64,000 nt of DNA from Omphiscola glabra (Eukaryota > Mollusca > Gastropoda > Lymnaeidae), in contig OZ024810.1 of NCBI GenBank assembly GCA_964017045.1, forward strand, positions 2,018,111-2,082,110. Reading direction: 5' to 3'. The notes under the pieces were generated by a model that made no database searches, was not told the DNA's origin, and was given only the letters and a program-made list of their open reading frames with translations. Shown piece by piece: positions 23,400 to 35,788 of the stretch. Numbering within the stretch: the first letter of the stretch is position 1; each line of letters starts with the position of its first letter. The translations under genes were made by a program, and so were the position numbers.

Positions 23400-23899
23400 G
23401 ATATGTTATTGGCGATTGGAATTAATTATTATTTTTAAAACTTGAAGTTTTTCCGGATTAGGGAGAAAAAAAGAAGGCGGGGTGGAGGGGGGAGAGAAGT
23501 TATCAAAACTTGAAATTGACTCTGAACACAAACAATGATGCGACTAATGATATAAACTTGTTTGAACACAATTGAGTTTAGTTTAATTTTTGTTTTATAT
23601 TTAGAAAACTTTAAGGTCATGTCCAAAGAATTGACCATTATGATGTAAAGACATGGACAAGAAATTGAAAAGTTTGTTGTTTTTTGGGGTTTAATTTGAC
23701 CATACGGCAGTGTTGAACTCGTGATTTGTCATCTATAGGGGATTCGCTCGCAAATATATATATATATATAATATATGAGGGAAAAGACTAATTTACACCA
23801 TATCTGCGATGCTTATGGAATTACAGAAAACATGCTTGAGAATAATCGCCATGAATTATATGAATAGTGCTCAAAGTAACCCAATATATTGTTGGATAA
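23400..23899. other. AT-rich stretch, no gene seen
   Basis: It contains an (AT) microsatellite at about 23752-23772. No coding is recognised. Confidence 0.5.
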
Positions 23900-23993
23900 G
23901 ATTCTCGTTTTCTCAGTTCTTACGGCACTAAATCACAAATACATTAAAACTAATACAACGAGGGCGTGGTTAACTTTGTCAATTCTGATTCTC
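23900..23993 (+). repeat. Dispersed segment shared with 21618-21712
   Basis: ctaatacaacgagggcgtgg and ttaactttgtcaattctgat are the + strand copy of the segment next to the 24-bp array. Here it leads directly into the truncated LINE at 23985, so it may be part of a composite element or the site the LINE joined. Confidence 0.6.
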
Positions 23994-24335
23994 ATGACGC
24001 CTTATGTGCCCACTACACAACTCCGCTCATCCGATAGTGGAAAACTCTCGATACCGCGTGTTCGCCTTGAGACTTACGGAAAGCGCACGTTCGCATTTGC
24101 TGGCCCAACCATTTGGAACACCTTTCCTGACGCTCTCAGAAACAGCCAGACGCTGGAGTCCTTCAAAATAAATTTTAAAACTCATCTATTTCGCAAACAC
24201 CTTCTGGGGTGAAGTTGTCTACTATCTTTTCCAGCTAGTTATTATCTCCTAGATTTGTTTTTGTACCGCGCTTCGAGCCTTTGGGGATGAAGCGTGATTT
24301 TTCAAAAGAATTTTATCATTATTATTATTATTTTA
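23985..24335 (+). mobile_element. 5'-truncated LINE (CR1/Jockey-like) 3' end
   Basis: From about 23988 to the stop at 24210 the + strand encodes the C-terminus typical of CR1-clade and related reverse transcriptases: SDSGKLSIPRVRLETYG, FAFAGPTIWNTFPDALR, FKINFKTHLFR. A short 3' UTR (ccgcgcttcgagcctttggg) and an (ATT)n tail at 24320-24335 follow. The polymerase domain is missing, so this is a dead fragment. The clade call is approximate. Confidence 0.75.
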
Positions 24336-24340
24336 GGTAT

Positions 24341-24615
24341 CTCCTACGACTTGCACCTTTGTAGTGGGCTCACTCTACGACTCACACATCTCTAGCGGGC
24401 TCACACTACTACTCACACCTCTCTAAACCAGGATCACTCTACGACCCACATTTTTCTACTGGGCTCACTCTACGACCCACACCATTCTAGCGGGCTCCCT
24501 CTACGACACAAACCTTTCTAGCGGGCTCACTCTACGACCCACACCTTTCTAGCAGACTCACTCTACGACCCACACATTTCTAGCAGGCTCACTCTACGAC
24601 CCACACCTTTCTGGC
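24341..24615 (+). repeat. 31-bp minisatellite, about 9 units
   Basis: Core gggctcactctacgacccac and acctttctagc. It begins immediately after the (ATT) tail of the truncated LINE. Confidence 0.92.
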
Positions 24616-25233
24616 GTGCTCTCATGATACAGTCGCATTACTTTTTCATCATGTATTTTGGTTCATTTAAAAATTGACTTCCCGTGTACAGGGGAGACAA
24701 CCACAAAGGACAGTGACCTCAGGTTGCAGCCAACCATATCTCCGTAGACTGTTCTAGTATTTACCCTGAAGCATGGGATCTTGTGGACCCGCGGGCCGTG
24801 ACCGCCAGTCCAACAGATTGCAAAAGGGCAGCCATGTTTGTGCACCACGTTGTCGCGCCGGTGTTGAGGGACGCGCGGGCGTTGTTTAGTCTTTGCTGCA
24901 CGTGCTCCCCAGGTCTCCGGAATCAACTTTGATGTTTGCACTATCTGCATGCAATGACGTCATCAAAACATGCGCTGATTGTTTTAACCTATTTGTGTAC
25001 CTGTCTGTGGGTGTTTTGATAAACAACCGCGATCTGCGTCTATCATTTTTTTGCTTTTGCAATAGATAATTTATCTTGTATCATACATGTCTAGCACATT
25101 TCCTAAATTCACCGACTGGCATAAATTCTATCACTAGCATTTGATGTCCATTGCGGGAATGCATCGATGGCCAACCCACCTACAAGATGTTTTAAAATAC
25201 AGACATACGCCATGTTCTCAGCCCACTTGCAAG
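24616..25233. other. Unique stretch, no gene seen
   Basis: The segment 24690-24940 is less AT-rich than its surroundings, but its 95-codon minus frame is not recognised. Confidence 0.4.
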
Positions 25234-25741
25234 ATGTTTATAATTACACACATCCATCAGATGATAAGATGTGCACTGCACGCATCAATCAGATTATAAG
25301 ATGTTCACTGCACACATCCATCAGATGATGAGATGTGCACTGCATACATCAATCAGATTATAAGATGTTCACTGCACACATCCATCAGATGATGAGATGT
25401 GCACTGCATACATCCATCAGATGATAAGAGTTTCACTGCACACATCCATCAGATAACAAGATGTTCACTGCACACATCCATCAGATGATAAGATGTGCAC
25501 TGCATACATCCATCAGATGATAAGATGTGCACTGCATACATCCATCAGATGATAAGATGTTCACTGCACACATCCATTAGATGATAAGATGTGCACTGCA
25601 CACATCCATCTGATGATAAGATGTCCACTGCACACATCCTTCAGATGATAAGTTGTGCACTGCACACATCCATTAGATGATAAGATGTGCACTGCACACA
25701 TCCATCAGATGATAAGATGTTTACTGCACACATCCATCAGA
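25234..25741 (+). repeat. 32-bp minisatellite, about 16 units
   Basis: Core catcagatgataagatgtgc and actgcacacatc. Early units alternate between two types (tcaatcagattataag and tccatcagatgat). Confidence 0.96.
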
Positions 25742-26700
25742 CTCCCAACTCATCTATACCAAGCTAAATTACACATGATACTGTAGGTCTCATCCCATTT
25801 CAACGCACATAAACAAAAAGGGACTTGAGATGTTTCCATGACGTCCCTGATTTCCTGCAGTAACACACTAGTGAGACTTGGAAAGGAAAACAAATGAATT
25901 CAGCTTCTTGAAACACTACCACCTTATGGAATGAATCAAACAAACTTGTACTAGCGTTTTTCACATTCCCTTTATTGCTTTTCGTATTTCTTAGTATTAC
26001 GGACCGTTATAGATGGAGAATTTAATCTCTGTTTTGTCTAGGGCTCGTTCTAAAAACAGTCCATAATAAAGGACGATACCAAAGGTTAAAAATAATAACA
26101 AATAAAACGACAATTAAGGCCAGAGCTAATTACAATTAATAACTTTTTAATTTGTGAACTTCAATTAAATAATAACAGCAAGAGAAATATAATTAAAATT
26201 ATAAACTTACAGATTTGCTAGTACCGGTACTGTATATAAAAATACAATGAGCACAAAATTGTACGAGGAAATAAAAATCTCTACACACAACAAAGTATAA
26301 TGACACACAGCATGCCTCGTAATCAAGGAAAGGAAAATCTCTCTCCCGTCATTTATTCTTATCCCTTTTATACCCAGTTTCAGATGATCATTCTGGAAAA
26401 GGAATATGCAGTCTTACTGCTTCCCGCATTCTCTAGATCGTTCTATCATGTTCCACAGAAACGGACAGTAGTAAACAAAAGTATCAACAAAGGGATATTT
26501 TTTTCTAGCCGCCCCAACACGGGACCGACTTGAAAGAGGTCATGCACGTGGAACGCGGGCAAAGCATATCTCAAAATACGTCATCCCTCATAACACTTAG
26601 ATTTGACATATTTCCGAAATATGATTGTCGTTAAATCGTATTTTTCACCATAATAACACATCATTTCTTTTACATCCAGTCGTCTTCGTTTTGAAGACCC
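25742..26700. other. AT-rich stretch, no gene seen
   Basis: Apparently unique sequence; the 77-codon frame at 26300 has no recognised family. Confidence 0.45.
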
Positions 26701-27935
26701 AAATTCTCCACAATCACCAGGTTGTCAACCTAAGTTCTTGCAGCTAACAGAGAGTAAAGATGCTAATCTCCACAATCACCAGGTTGTCAACCTAAGATGC
26801 TAATCTCCTCAATCACCAGGTTGTCAACCTAACATGCTAATCTCCACAATCACCAGGTTGTCAACCTAAGTTCTTGCAGCTAACAGATAGTAAAGATGCT
26901 AATCTCCACAATCACCAGGTTGTCAACCTAAGATGCTAATCTCCTCAATCACCAGGTTGTCAACCTAACATGCTAATCTCCACAATCACCAGGTTGTTAA
27001 CCTAAGTTCTTGCAGCTAACAGAGAATAAAGATGCTAATCTCCACAATCACCAGGTTGTCAACCTAGATGCTAATCTCCTCAATCACCAGGTTGTCAACC
27101 TAACATGCTAATCTCCACAATCACCAGGTTGTTAACCTAAGATGCTAATCTCCACAATCACCAGGTTGTCGACCTCAGTTCTAGCAGCCACCAGATGGTA
27201 AGGATGCTAATCTCCACAATCAACAGGTTGTCAACCTAAGAAGCTTATCTCCACAATCACCAGGGTTTAAACCTAAGAAGCTTATATCCACAATCAGCAG
27301 GTTGCCTACCTAAGATGCTAATCTCCACAATAACCAGGTTGTCAACCTAAGATGCTTATCTCCACAATCACCATGTTGTCAACCTAAGAAGCTTATCTCC
27401 ACAATCACCATGTTGTCAACCTAAGAAGCTTATCTCCACAATCACCAGGTTGTCAACCTAAGATATTAATTTCCACAATCACCAGGTTGTCAACCTAAGA
27501 AGCTTATCTCCACAATCACCAGGTTGTCAACCTAAGAAGCTTATCTCCACAATCACCAGGTGTAAACCTAAGAAGCTTATATCCACAATTGGCAGGTTGC
27601 CTACCTAATATGCTAATCTCCACAATCACAAGGTTGTCAACCTAAGATGCTTATCTCCACAATCACCAGGTTGTCAACCTAAGACGCTTATCTCCACAAT
27701 CACCAGGTTGTCAACCTAATAAGCTAATCTCCACAATCACCAGGTTGTCAACCTAATAAGCTAATCTCCACAATCACCAGGTTGTCAACCTAATAAGCTA
27801 ATCTCCACAATCACCAGGTTGCCAACCTAAGATGCTAATCTCCACAATCACCAGGTTTCCAACCTAAGTTCTAGCATACACCATATGGTAAGGACGCTTA
27901 TCTCCACAATCACCGGATTGTCAACCTAAGTTCTA
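26701..27935 (+). repeat. 37-bp minisatellite with inserted spacer units
   Basis: Core ctccacaatcaccaggttgt and caacctaagatgctaat. Some units carry an extra block (ttcttgcagctaacagagag) at intervals of three units, which gives a higher-order pattern in the first 500 bp; later units switch to aagcttat. Confidence 0.95.
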
Positions 27936-28156
27936 GCAGACACCATATGGTAAGATAACAAACATTTGATGAAATGGACATACATGCATTCCCATATATG
28001 ACCATATTTCACTCAGTTTCGAAACTCATTGTATCGCTTTGACGACAAGTATGTCCATAACTGTGTCCTTTATTCTTTGCGTTTGTTTCAACTTTGGAAG
28101 GTCGCTGCAACTGCGCATGTGCCCCAGGGAATTAAATGTCATTTTATCATAAACGT

Positions 28157-28306
28157 CTGAAACTGTACCATCATTAGGTTCTTTCCTGGAACTGTACCAT
28201 CATAGGTTCTTTTCTGGAACTGTACCATCACATGCTCATTTCTAAAACTGTACCATAATAGGTTCTTTTCTGGAACTGTACCATCATATGTTCTTTTCTG
28301 GCACTA
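28157..28306 (+). repeat. 27-bp repeat, about 5 units
   Basis: Core ctggaactgtaccatcatag followed by gttcttt, degenerate. Confidence 0.9.
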
Positions 28307-28329
28307 ATGTGTCAATGGTCCATTTTTTT

Positions 28330-28835
28330 TGGTGCGGTAATCTTTTGGTGGACCGATGATAATTTTGGTGGACCAATGATAATTTTGGTGGACTGATGAT
28401 AATTTTGGCGGATCGATGATAATTTTGGTGGATCGATGATAATTCTGGTGGACCAATATTAATTCTGATGAATCCATGATAATTCTGGTGGATAAATGAT
28501 AATTTTGTTGGATCGATGATAATTCTGGTGGACCAATGATAATTCTGATGGACCAATGATAATTTTGGTGGACCAATGATAATTTTGGTAGATCAATGAT
28601 AAGTTGGTGGATCAATGATAATTCTGGTGTACCAATGGTGATTCTGATGGACCAATGATAATTCTGGTGGACCAATGGTAATTCTGGTCGACCAATGGTA
28701 ATTCTGGTGGACCAATGGTAATTCTGGTGGACCAATGGTGATTCTGATGGACCAATGATAATTCTGGTGGACCAATGGTAATTCTGGTCGACCAATGGTA
28801 ATTCTGGTGGACCAATGGTAATTCTGGTGGACCGA
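28330..28835 (+). repeat. 20-bp minisatellite, about 25 units
   Basis: Unit close to aattctggtggaccaatgat. The 20-bp period cycles all three minus frames, so overlapping His/Gln/Asn/Tyr-rich frames are artefacts. Confidence 0.96.
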
Positions 28836-29790
28836 TGTTCTTTTGCCAGACAAATAAAACGTCTATACGATTAAGTAGATAAAGATTTCTAGGAAGAACG
28901 TATTTTAAAAATGTATTATTTCCAAAATCCTTTCCTCATCATTTTTAGCAAGTGTGTCCCGACACTGTGGTGTTTCGCAATCGGTTCATTTATTGCTTGA
29001 TAAGGTACAATAATTTCATTTTTGATCACTAGAAACTGAAACGGAAATTCACGTTTCTCAAAAGGTGTGGTATCTTTTGCATCAACTGTTGCAGTGGGCA
29101 CAGGTTCAAACATGGTGACACACATCAAGAACAATAACTCTCACCAGTTTAGCAACAATCATTGAAAGGTTGGGCTTGTCCCTCCTCGCGGGATGCCGTC
29201 ATAAAGCGGGACTGAACCCTGGATATTTTTTTTTGTGTGTCTCCAGTCCTCAATTTGATTGGATGGGAGTTGTCACGTGCCCAAGGGAGCCCACTCAGTC
29301 ATCAGTGATGTTTACACACACACAAATTTCCTATAGAAGTGTTAAGTGAAGAGGAGTCGCCCCGAATTTAACGCGTGTGTGTGTTGTTGATGGTGGTGGT
29401 GGGGGGTCTTGGCATGTATCTGGTCATTTACAAACAAACAAACACGCGAACAACTAAACCAAACCAACAACCTACACCGTAACACTTGCTGACACACGAC
29501 TTTAACATGGACTGAGACCCTAGTTGGGACACCCTGACGTGATTGGTCTCAATGGGAGAATACAGCCTTTTGTGACGACTGTCCGGTGCTTCTGTTGTTG
29601 TCAGGTCATAGTTGTCAAATTTTGGTTGGACGTAGAAAATGAGAGAAGTGAACCCTGTGGAGGATTGGCAGACATCGAGGCACCTGGGAAGCCATTGTTG
29701 TGACGTCAGGGCAGTCTGGGAGGCGCCTTAGCATGTTCTCGTGCAAATGTTTTGAAACTGGACGTCTATAGCAACTCGCTTTGGGGCTAT
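28836..29790. other. Unique stretch, no gene seen
   Basis: Mixed composition with a GT-rich spot near 29375. The 72-codon minus frame at 28916 is not recognised. No splice-bounded exon stands out. Confidence 0.45.
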
Positions 29791-30465
29791 TGTGTTCAAC
29801 TGTATCTTACCGACAGTGGTTGTTGTATTGTGTTCAACATCATCTTACCGACAGTGGTTGTTGTATTGTGTTCAACTGTATCTTACCGACAGTGGTTGTT
29901 GTATTATGTTCAACATCATCTTACCGACAGTGGTTGTTGTATTGTGTTCAACTGTATCTTACCGACAGTGGTTAATGTATTATGTTCAACTGTATCTTAC
30001 CGACAGTGGTTGTTGTATTGTGTTCAACTGTATCTTACCGACAGCGGTTGTTGTATTGTGTTCAACATCATCTTACCGACAGTGGTTGTTGTATTGTGTT
30101 CAACTTTATCTTACCGACAGTGGTTGTTGTATTGTATTCAACAGCATCTTACCGACAGTGGTTGTTGTATTGTGTTCAACTGTATCTTACCGACAGTGGC
30201 TGTTGTATTGTGTTCAACATCATCTTACCGACAGTGGTTGTTGTATTGTGTTCAACTGTATCTTACCGACAGTGGTTGTTGTATTGTGTTCAACTGTATC
30301 TTACCGATAGTGGTTGTTGTATTGTGTTCAACTGTATCTTACCGACATCGGTTGTTGTATTGTGTTCAACATCATCTTACCGACAGTGGTTGTTGTATTG
30401 TGTTCAACTGTATCTTACCGACAGTGGTTGTTGTATTGTGTTTAACAGCATCTTACCGACAGTGG
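29791..30465 (+). repeat. 38-bp minisatellite, about 18 units
   Basis: Core tgtatcttaccgacagtggt and tgttgtattgtgttcaac; units differ mainly at the tgtatc/atcatc position. It is open in all three + frames, hence the false 349-codon frame. Confidence 0.97.
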
Positions 30466-30544
30466 TTTTCGTTTTACTTTATGTTAGTATTTAAACTATT
30501 TGTTAAATTTATTTTGAAACACCCCCTTCCAAGGTTGTGGCGAG

Positions 30545-30675
30545 GGTTGGTGCCCCCAAGGGATGGGTTTAGATGTTTGCCCCCCCAAGGGGTGGGTTTA
30601 GATGTTTGCCCCCCCCCCAGGGATGGGTTTAGATGTTTGCCCCCCCCCCCCCCAAGGGGTGGGTTTAGATGTTTT
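30545..30675 (+). repeat. C-rich repeat, 3-4 units
   Basis: aaggggtgggtttagatgtt recurs with poly-C spacers of different length. Confidence 0.9.
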
Positions 30676-30981
30676 CCTCCCGCACGAAATAACACTGCAG
30701 TTGTCCGAAACCCCATATATAACGCCCCCCTCCACAACCTCCCCCCCTCTATAACTTTCCCCCTCTTTCCTCATGCGCCCACCCTCTTATTTCATAAATA
30801 ATATAAGCTGACATAACTACTACGCTAAAGGATCACGCAGTAGCGTGCAGAAGAAGGGGTGAAGCAGAAGAAGGGGTGAAGCCATGACGCCCCCCGGACA
30901 TCCATATTAAGGGAGCATCCAATCAAAGAGTTCAATAAAATTTTAGTTTTCAAAATCATGTTAACTTTATCGCTGCAGATC

Positions 30982-32007
30982 AATGTAGCCTTATATTTAC
31001 TTAAATGGTGTTGGCATACCCTCATGTAGCCTTATTTTTACTTGAGTGGTTCTTATCATACGATAATGTAGCCTTTTATTGACTTGAGTTGTGCTGTCAC
31101 ACCATCATGTAGCCTTATATTGACTTGAGTGGTGCAGTCACACCATCAAATAGCCTTATATTGACTTGAGTTGTGCTGGTATACCATCATGTAGCCTTAT
31201 ATTGACTTGAGTTGTGCTGGCATACCATCAAATAGCCTTATATTGACTTGAGTGGTGCTGTCATACCATCATATAGCCTTATATTGACTTGAGTTGTGCT
31301 GGTGCACCATCATATAGCCTTATATTGACTTGAGTTGTGCTGGTGCACCATCATATAGCCTTATATTGACTTGAGTTGTGCTGGTGCACCATCATATAGC
31401 CTTATATTGACTTGAGTTGTGCTGGTGCACCATCATATAGCCTTATATTGACTTGAGTTGTGCTGGTGCACCATCATATAGCCTTATATTGACTTGAGTT
31501 GTGCTGGTGCACCATCATATAGCCTTATATTGACTTGAGTTGTGCTGGTGCACCATCATATAGCCTTATATTGACTTGAGTTGTGCTGGTGCACCATCAT
31601 ATAGCCTTATATTGACTTGAGTTGTGCTGGTGCACCATCATATAGCCTTATATTGACTTGAGTTGTGCTGGTGCACCATCATATAGCCTTATATTGACTT
31701 GAGTTGTGCTGGTGCACCATCATATAGCCTTATATTGACTTGAGTTGTGCTGGTGCACCATCATATAGCCTTATATTGACTTGAGTTGTGCTGGTGCACC
31801 ATCATATAGCCTTATATTGACTTGAGTTGTGCTGGTGCACCATCATATAGCCTTATATTGACTTGAGTTGTGCTGGTGCACCATCATATAGCCTTATATT
31901 GACTTGAGTTGTGCTGGTGCACCATCATATAGCCTTATATTGACTTGAGTTGTGCTGGTGCACCATCATATAGCCTTATACTGACTTGAGTTGTGCTGGT
32001 GCACCAT
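30982..32007 (+). repeat. 41-bp minisatellite, about 25 units
   Basis: Core catatagccttatattgact and tgagttgtgctggtgcacca. Units before 31270 are diverged; those from 31270 to 31980 are almost identical. Confidence 0.97.
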
Positions 32008-32132
32008 TAAGGAGTTGGCCCCAGCATCAACAAAATGGTACGCTCACGTCATTGTTTGCTATTTGACGTATTCGATGATATTACCTGGAAATAACGGAAA
32101 CCAATAGGACAGAAGCAAAAGTTTTGCTATTG

Positions 32133-32869
32133 ACATGGATTGGGCTATTGACATGGATTGTGCTATTGACATGGATTGTGCTATTGACATGGGTTGTGCT
32201 ATTAACATGAGTTGTGCTGTTGACATGGAATAGGCTATTGACATGGGTTGTGCTATTGACATGGATTGTGCTATTGACATGGATTGTGCTATTGACATGG
32301 GTTGTGCTATTGACATGGATTGTGCTATTGACATGGGTTGTGCTATTAACATGAGTTGTGCTGTTGACATGGAATAGGCTATTGACATGGGTTGTGCTAT
32401 TGACATGGATTGTGCTATTGACATGGATTGTGCTATTGACATGGGTTGTGCTATTGACATGGATTGGGCTATTGACATGGATTGTGCTATTGACATGGGT
32501 TGTGCTATTGACATGGGTTGTGCTATTGACATGGATTGGGCTATTGACATGGATTGTGCTATTGACATGGGTTGTGCTATTGAAATGAATTGTGCTATTG
32601 ACATGGGTTGTGCTATTGACATGGGTTGTGCTATTGACATGGATTGGGCTATTGACATGGGTTGTGTTATTGACATGGATTGTGCTATTGACATGAATTG
32701 TGCTATTGACATGGGTTGTGCTATTGACATGGATTGGGCTATTGACATGAATTGTGCTATTGACATGGGTTGTGCTATTGAAATGGATTGTGCTATTGAC
32801 ATGGATTGGGCTATTGACATGGATTGTGCTATTGACATGGATTGGGCTATTGACATGGGTTGTGCTATT
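32133..32869 (+). repeat. 18-bp minisatellite, about 41 units
   Basis: gctattgacatggattgt with variants gggttgt, gattggg and gaattgt. A 144-bp block is duplicated. Open minus frames coding SMSIAQ repeats are artefacts. Confidence 0.97.
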
Positions 32870-32964
32870 TTAAGGTTCTGTCGGTGTTAAGAAATAGTTG
32901 CGTGTCGTGATGATTTAGCGTATATGACAGGGAGATAGCTATTTCAAGGTACACCTTTGCCGGG

Positions 32965-33672
32965 TCTCACCGTATTCAATCTCCTTATTCAACTCTCATG
33001 GTCTCACCGTATTCAATCTCCTTATTCAACTCTCAGGGTCTCACTGTATTCAATCTCCCTATTCAACTCTCAGGGTCTCACTGTATTCAATCTCCTTATT
33101 CAACTCTCAGGGTCTCACAGTATTCAATCTCCTTATTCAACTCTCAGGGTCTCACTGTATTCAATCTCCTTATTCAACTCTCAGGGTCTCACAGTATTCA
33201 ATCTCCTTATTCAACTCTCAGGGTCTCACTGTATTCAATCTCCCTATTCAACTCTCAGGGTCTCACTGTATTCAATCTCCTTATTCAACTCTCAGGGTCT
33301 CACAGTATTCAATCTCCTTATTCAACTCTCAGGGTCTCACTGTATTCAATCTCCTTATTCAACTATCATGGTCTCACTGTATTCAATCTCCCTATTCAAC
33401 TCTCATGGTCTCACTGTATTCAATCTCCCTATTCAACTCTCAGGGTCTCACTGTATTCAATCTCCCTATTCAACTCTCAGGGTCTCACCGTATTCAATCT
33501 CCCTATTCAACTTTCAGGGTCTCACTGTATTCAATCTCCCTATTCAACTCTCAGGGTCTCACTGTATTCAATCTCCCTATTCAACTCTCAGGGTCTCACT
33601 GTATTCAATCTCCTTATTCAACTCTCATGGTCTCACTGTATTCAATCTCCTTATTCAACTCTCAGGGTCTCA
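32965..33672 (+). repeat. 37-bp minisatellite, about 19 units
   Basis: Core tctcactgtattcaatctcc and ttattcaactctcaggg; open in several frames. Confidence 0.97.
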
Positions 33673-33765
33673 ATTAACTAGCACGTTTGTCTGACTACAG
33701 ACACAACATCGACTCATGTGAACACAAACTGCGATTGCTATGCTACGTGTCTACCATGTCATCTG

Positions 33766-33954
33766 ACCGAAGACTCCCTGCTATCTGACCAAAGGCTCCC
33801 TGCCATTTGAATGAAGACTCACTGCCATCTGACCGAAGGCTCCCTGCTACATGACCGAAGGCTCCCTGCCATCTGACCGAAGACTCCCTGCCATCTGACC
33901 GAAGGCTCCCTGCCGTCTGACCGAAGGCTCCCTGCCATGTGACCAAAGGCTACG
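33766..33954 (+). repeat. 22-bp minisatellite, about 8.5 units
   Basis: Core ccatctgaccgaaggctccc, with single-base variants. Confidence 0.94.
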
Positions 33955-34579
33955 TGCCAAGTTTAGCAACTGGTTCAGAATGAAGATGACAGTCAGCCCT
34001 TTTGGAAGGTGTCCTTTCGAACTATCGACTTAGAGTTGACCAGCTTACCTACGATGATAGCCAGAGAGTTGTGCGTTGGACAATCCAAATCATGAAGTAT
34101 CAAGAATAACTAGACACAATTGAAACAATAAAGGTGGCTTATCAAAAATAAAACACAAGTGTCTGAGATTTGTTATTCAAACTAAGAAATCGCCGACGAA
34201 AACAAATTCTAATAATGAATTATTTAAAAAACAATTTTAAAAAACCATTTAAATCAATAGTGGTTACATTAAGACACACAAAATGCAATTATATTAATAT
34301 TGGCTAATTGCATTTACAATGATCAGTAATCAATAATAGCTTATTTGTAAAGTCTTAACAAGGTTGGTATTTGATCGGAAAAGTTAAAAACGAATACCCT
34401 TTAAAGTGAACAAAAAGAAATGAATGTTGTTATACTTAGTGTCACGTGGTCTCAACCTATTTCTCATCTTCGAAAGACAGCGGCCACAAATCGAGTCCGA
34501 TGTCTTGTCAATGGCCAGAAACGCCCACCTGAACCAATCAGATAACATAATATCTCCACATAGAATAATCATGTCTTGG
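33955..34579. other. AT-rich unique stretch, no gene seen
   Basis: The 86-codon minus frame and the 66-codon plus frame at 34384-34644 overlap each other and are not recognised. Confidence 0.45.
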
Positions 34580-35040
34580 ATCTTATCAGAAACCTCGGCC
34601 TGTCCTCGGGTGTTATCTGACTGAGTTGAACAAGGTAGTTTCATGTCACTGACATCTCGGCTGTCACACAGTGGTTCTCAGAAACCTCGGCCTGTCCTCG
34701 GATGTTATCTGAGTGAGTTGAACAGGGTCGTTTCATGTCACTGACATCTCGGCTGTCACACAGTGGTTCTCAGAAACCTCGGCCTGTCCTCGAATGTTAT
34801 CTGAGTGAGTTGAACAGGGTCGTTTCATGTCACTGTCATTTCGGCTGCCACACAGTGGTTCTCAGAAACCTCGGCCTGTCCTCGGTGAGTGAGTTGAACA
34901 GGGTCGTTTCATGTCACTGTCATATAGGCTGTCACACAGTGGTTCTCAGAAACCTCGGCCTGTCCTCGGATGTTATCTGAGTGAGTTGAACAGGGTCGTT
35001 TCATTTCACTGACATCTCGGCTGTCACACAGCGGTTCTCA
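34580..35040 (+). repeat. 92-bp repeat, 5 units
   Basis: Cores gttgaacagggtcgtttcat, ctgtcacacagtggttctca and cagaaacctcggcctgtcct; one unit carries a short deletion. Confidence 0.95.
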
Positions 35041-35154
35041 GTTTGCACCGGGTGATTATACGACGCGAGATTCGCTTGTATATCGTAGCTAAATGTATTT
35101 AACGCTGCACTACCAGTTTTATAACACTAGAAATAACGATTCTAGTAACAGCTT

Positions 35155-35340
35155 ACCCAGGCGCTGCTGTTGAACACAACGTTACAGTCACACATGCTTA
35201 CACAGGCGCTGCTGTTGTACACAACGTTACAGTCACACATGCTTACCCAGGCGGTGCTGTTGTACACAACGTTACAGTCACACATGCTTACCCAGGCGCT
35301 GCTGTTGTACACAACGTTACAGTCACACATGCTTACCCAG
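35155..35340 (+). repeat. 45-bp repeat, about 4 units
   Basis: Core aacgttacagtcacacatgc and ttacccaggcgctgctgttg. Confidence 0.95.
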
Positions 35341-35788
35341 GGAATTATTAGTTGTGATTCATGCATCCAGCCATTTTGAAATACTCCTTCCAAGCGGTAT
35401 TACGTACTATAAGAATGTTTCCATGTGACCAGTGATCATGGCTGCCTACATTACATTCAGTCACAGACAAGACTGAATTCTTGTAACAAGACACTTTCTT
35501 CTATGCTATTTATAATGAAGTATTTAGACAAATATCCTCAATGTAATTTATCATTGAATATACGGTTGTCTCAAAATGTCTGTGTGTGTGTGGGTGCATG
35601 AGTGCATGCGTGTGTGTGTGTGTTTTATTGTCTATCCTTCTACGTCATAGATTCTTAATGCAAGCTTTTTGAATTTCGTTTACCTCATAAAATAACTCAA
35701 TAAAGGGTCAAAAGTGATGGTCCATCTTTGTTGTTTTTACAAATAATAGTCTTCCTTCAAATTGAGTACATACTGTGTGTCAATGAGT
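35341..35788. other. Unique stretch with a GT microsatellite
   Basis: (GT)-rich tract at 35580-35625; no gene seen. Confidence 0.5.

Noticed and set aside
26701..27935. CRISPR-like pattern of repeats with spacers
   Set aside because: The spacers are themselves repeats, there are no cas genes, and the genome is eukaryotic.
29752..30801. 349-codon plus-strand ORF
   Set aside because: The 38-bp unit has no stop in three frames, so the same peptides appear in all frames; the rest reads through C-rich repeat and unique DNA.
32059..32890. Repetitive SMSIAQ and GCAIDM ORFs
   Set aside because: An 18-bp unit open on both strands; no signal peptide, no unique domain.
34660..35040. cagtggttctca in the 92-bp repeat as a hAT end
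   Set aside because: The following bases (gaaacctcgg) do not match a hAT terminus, and the motif is part of each tandem unit.
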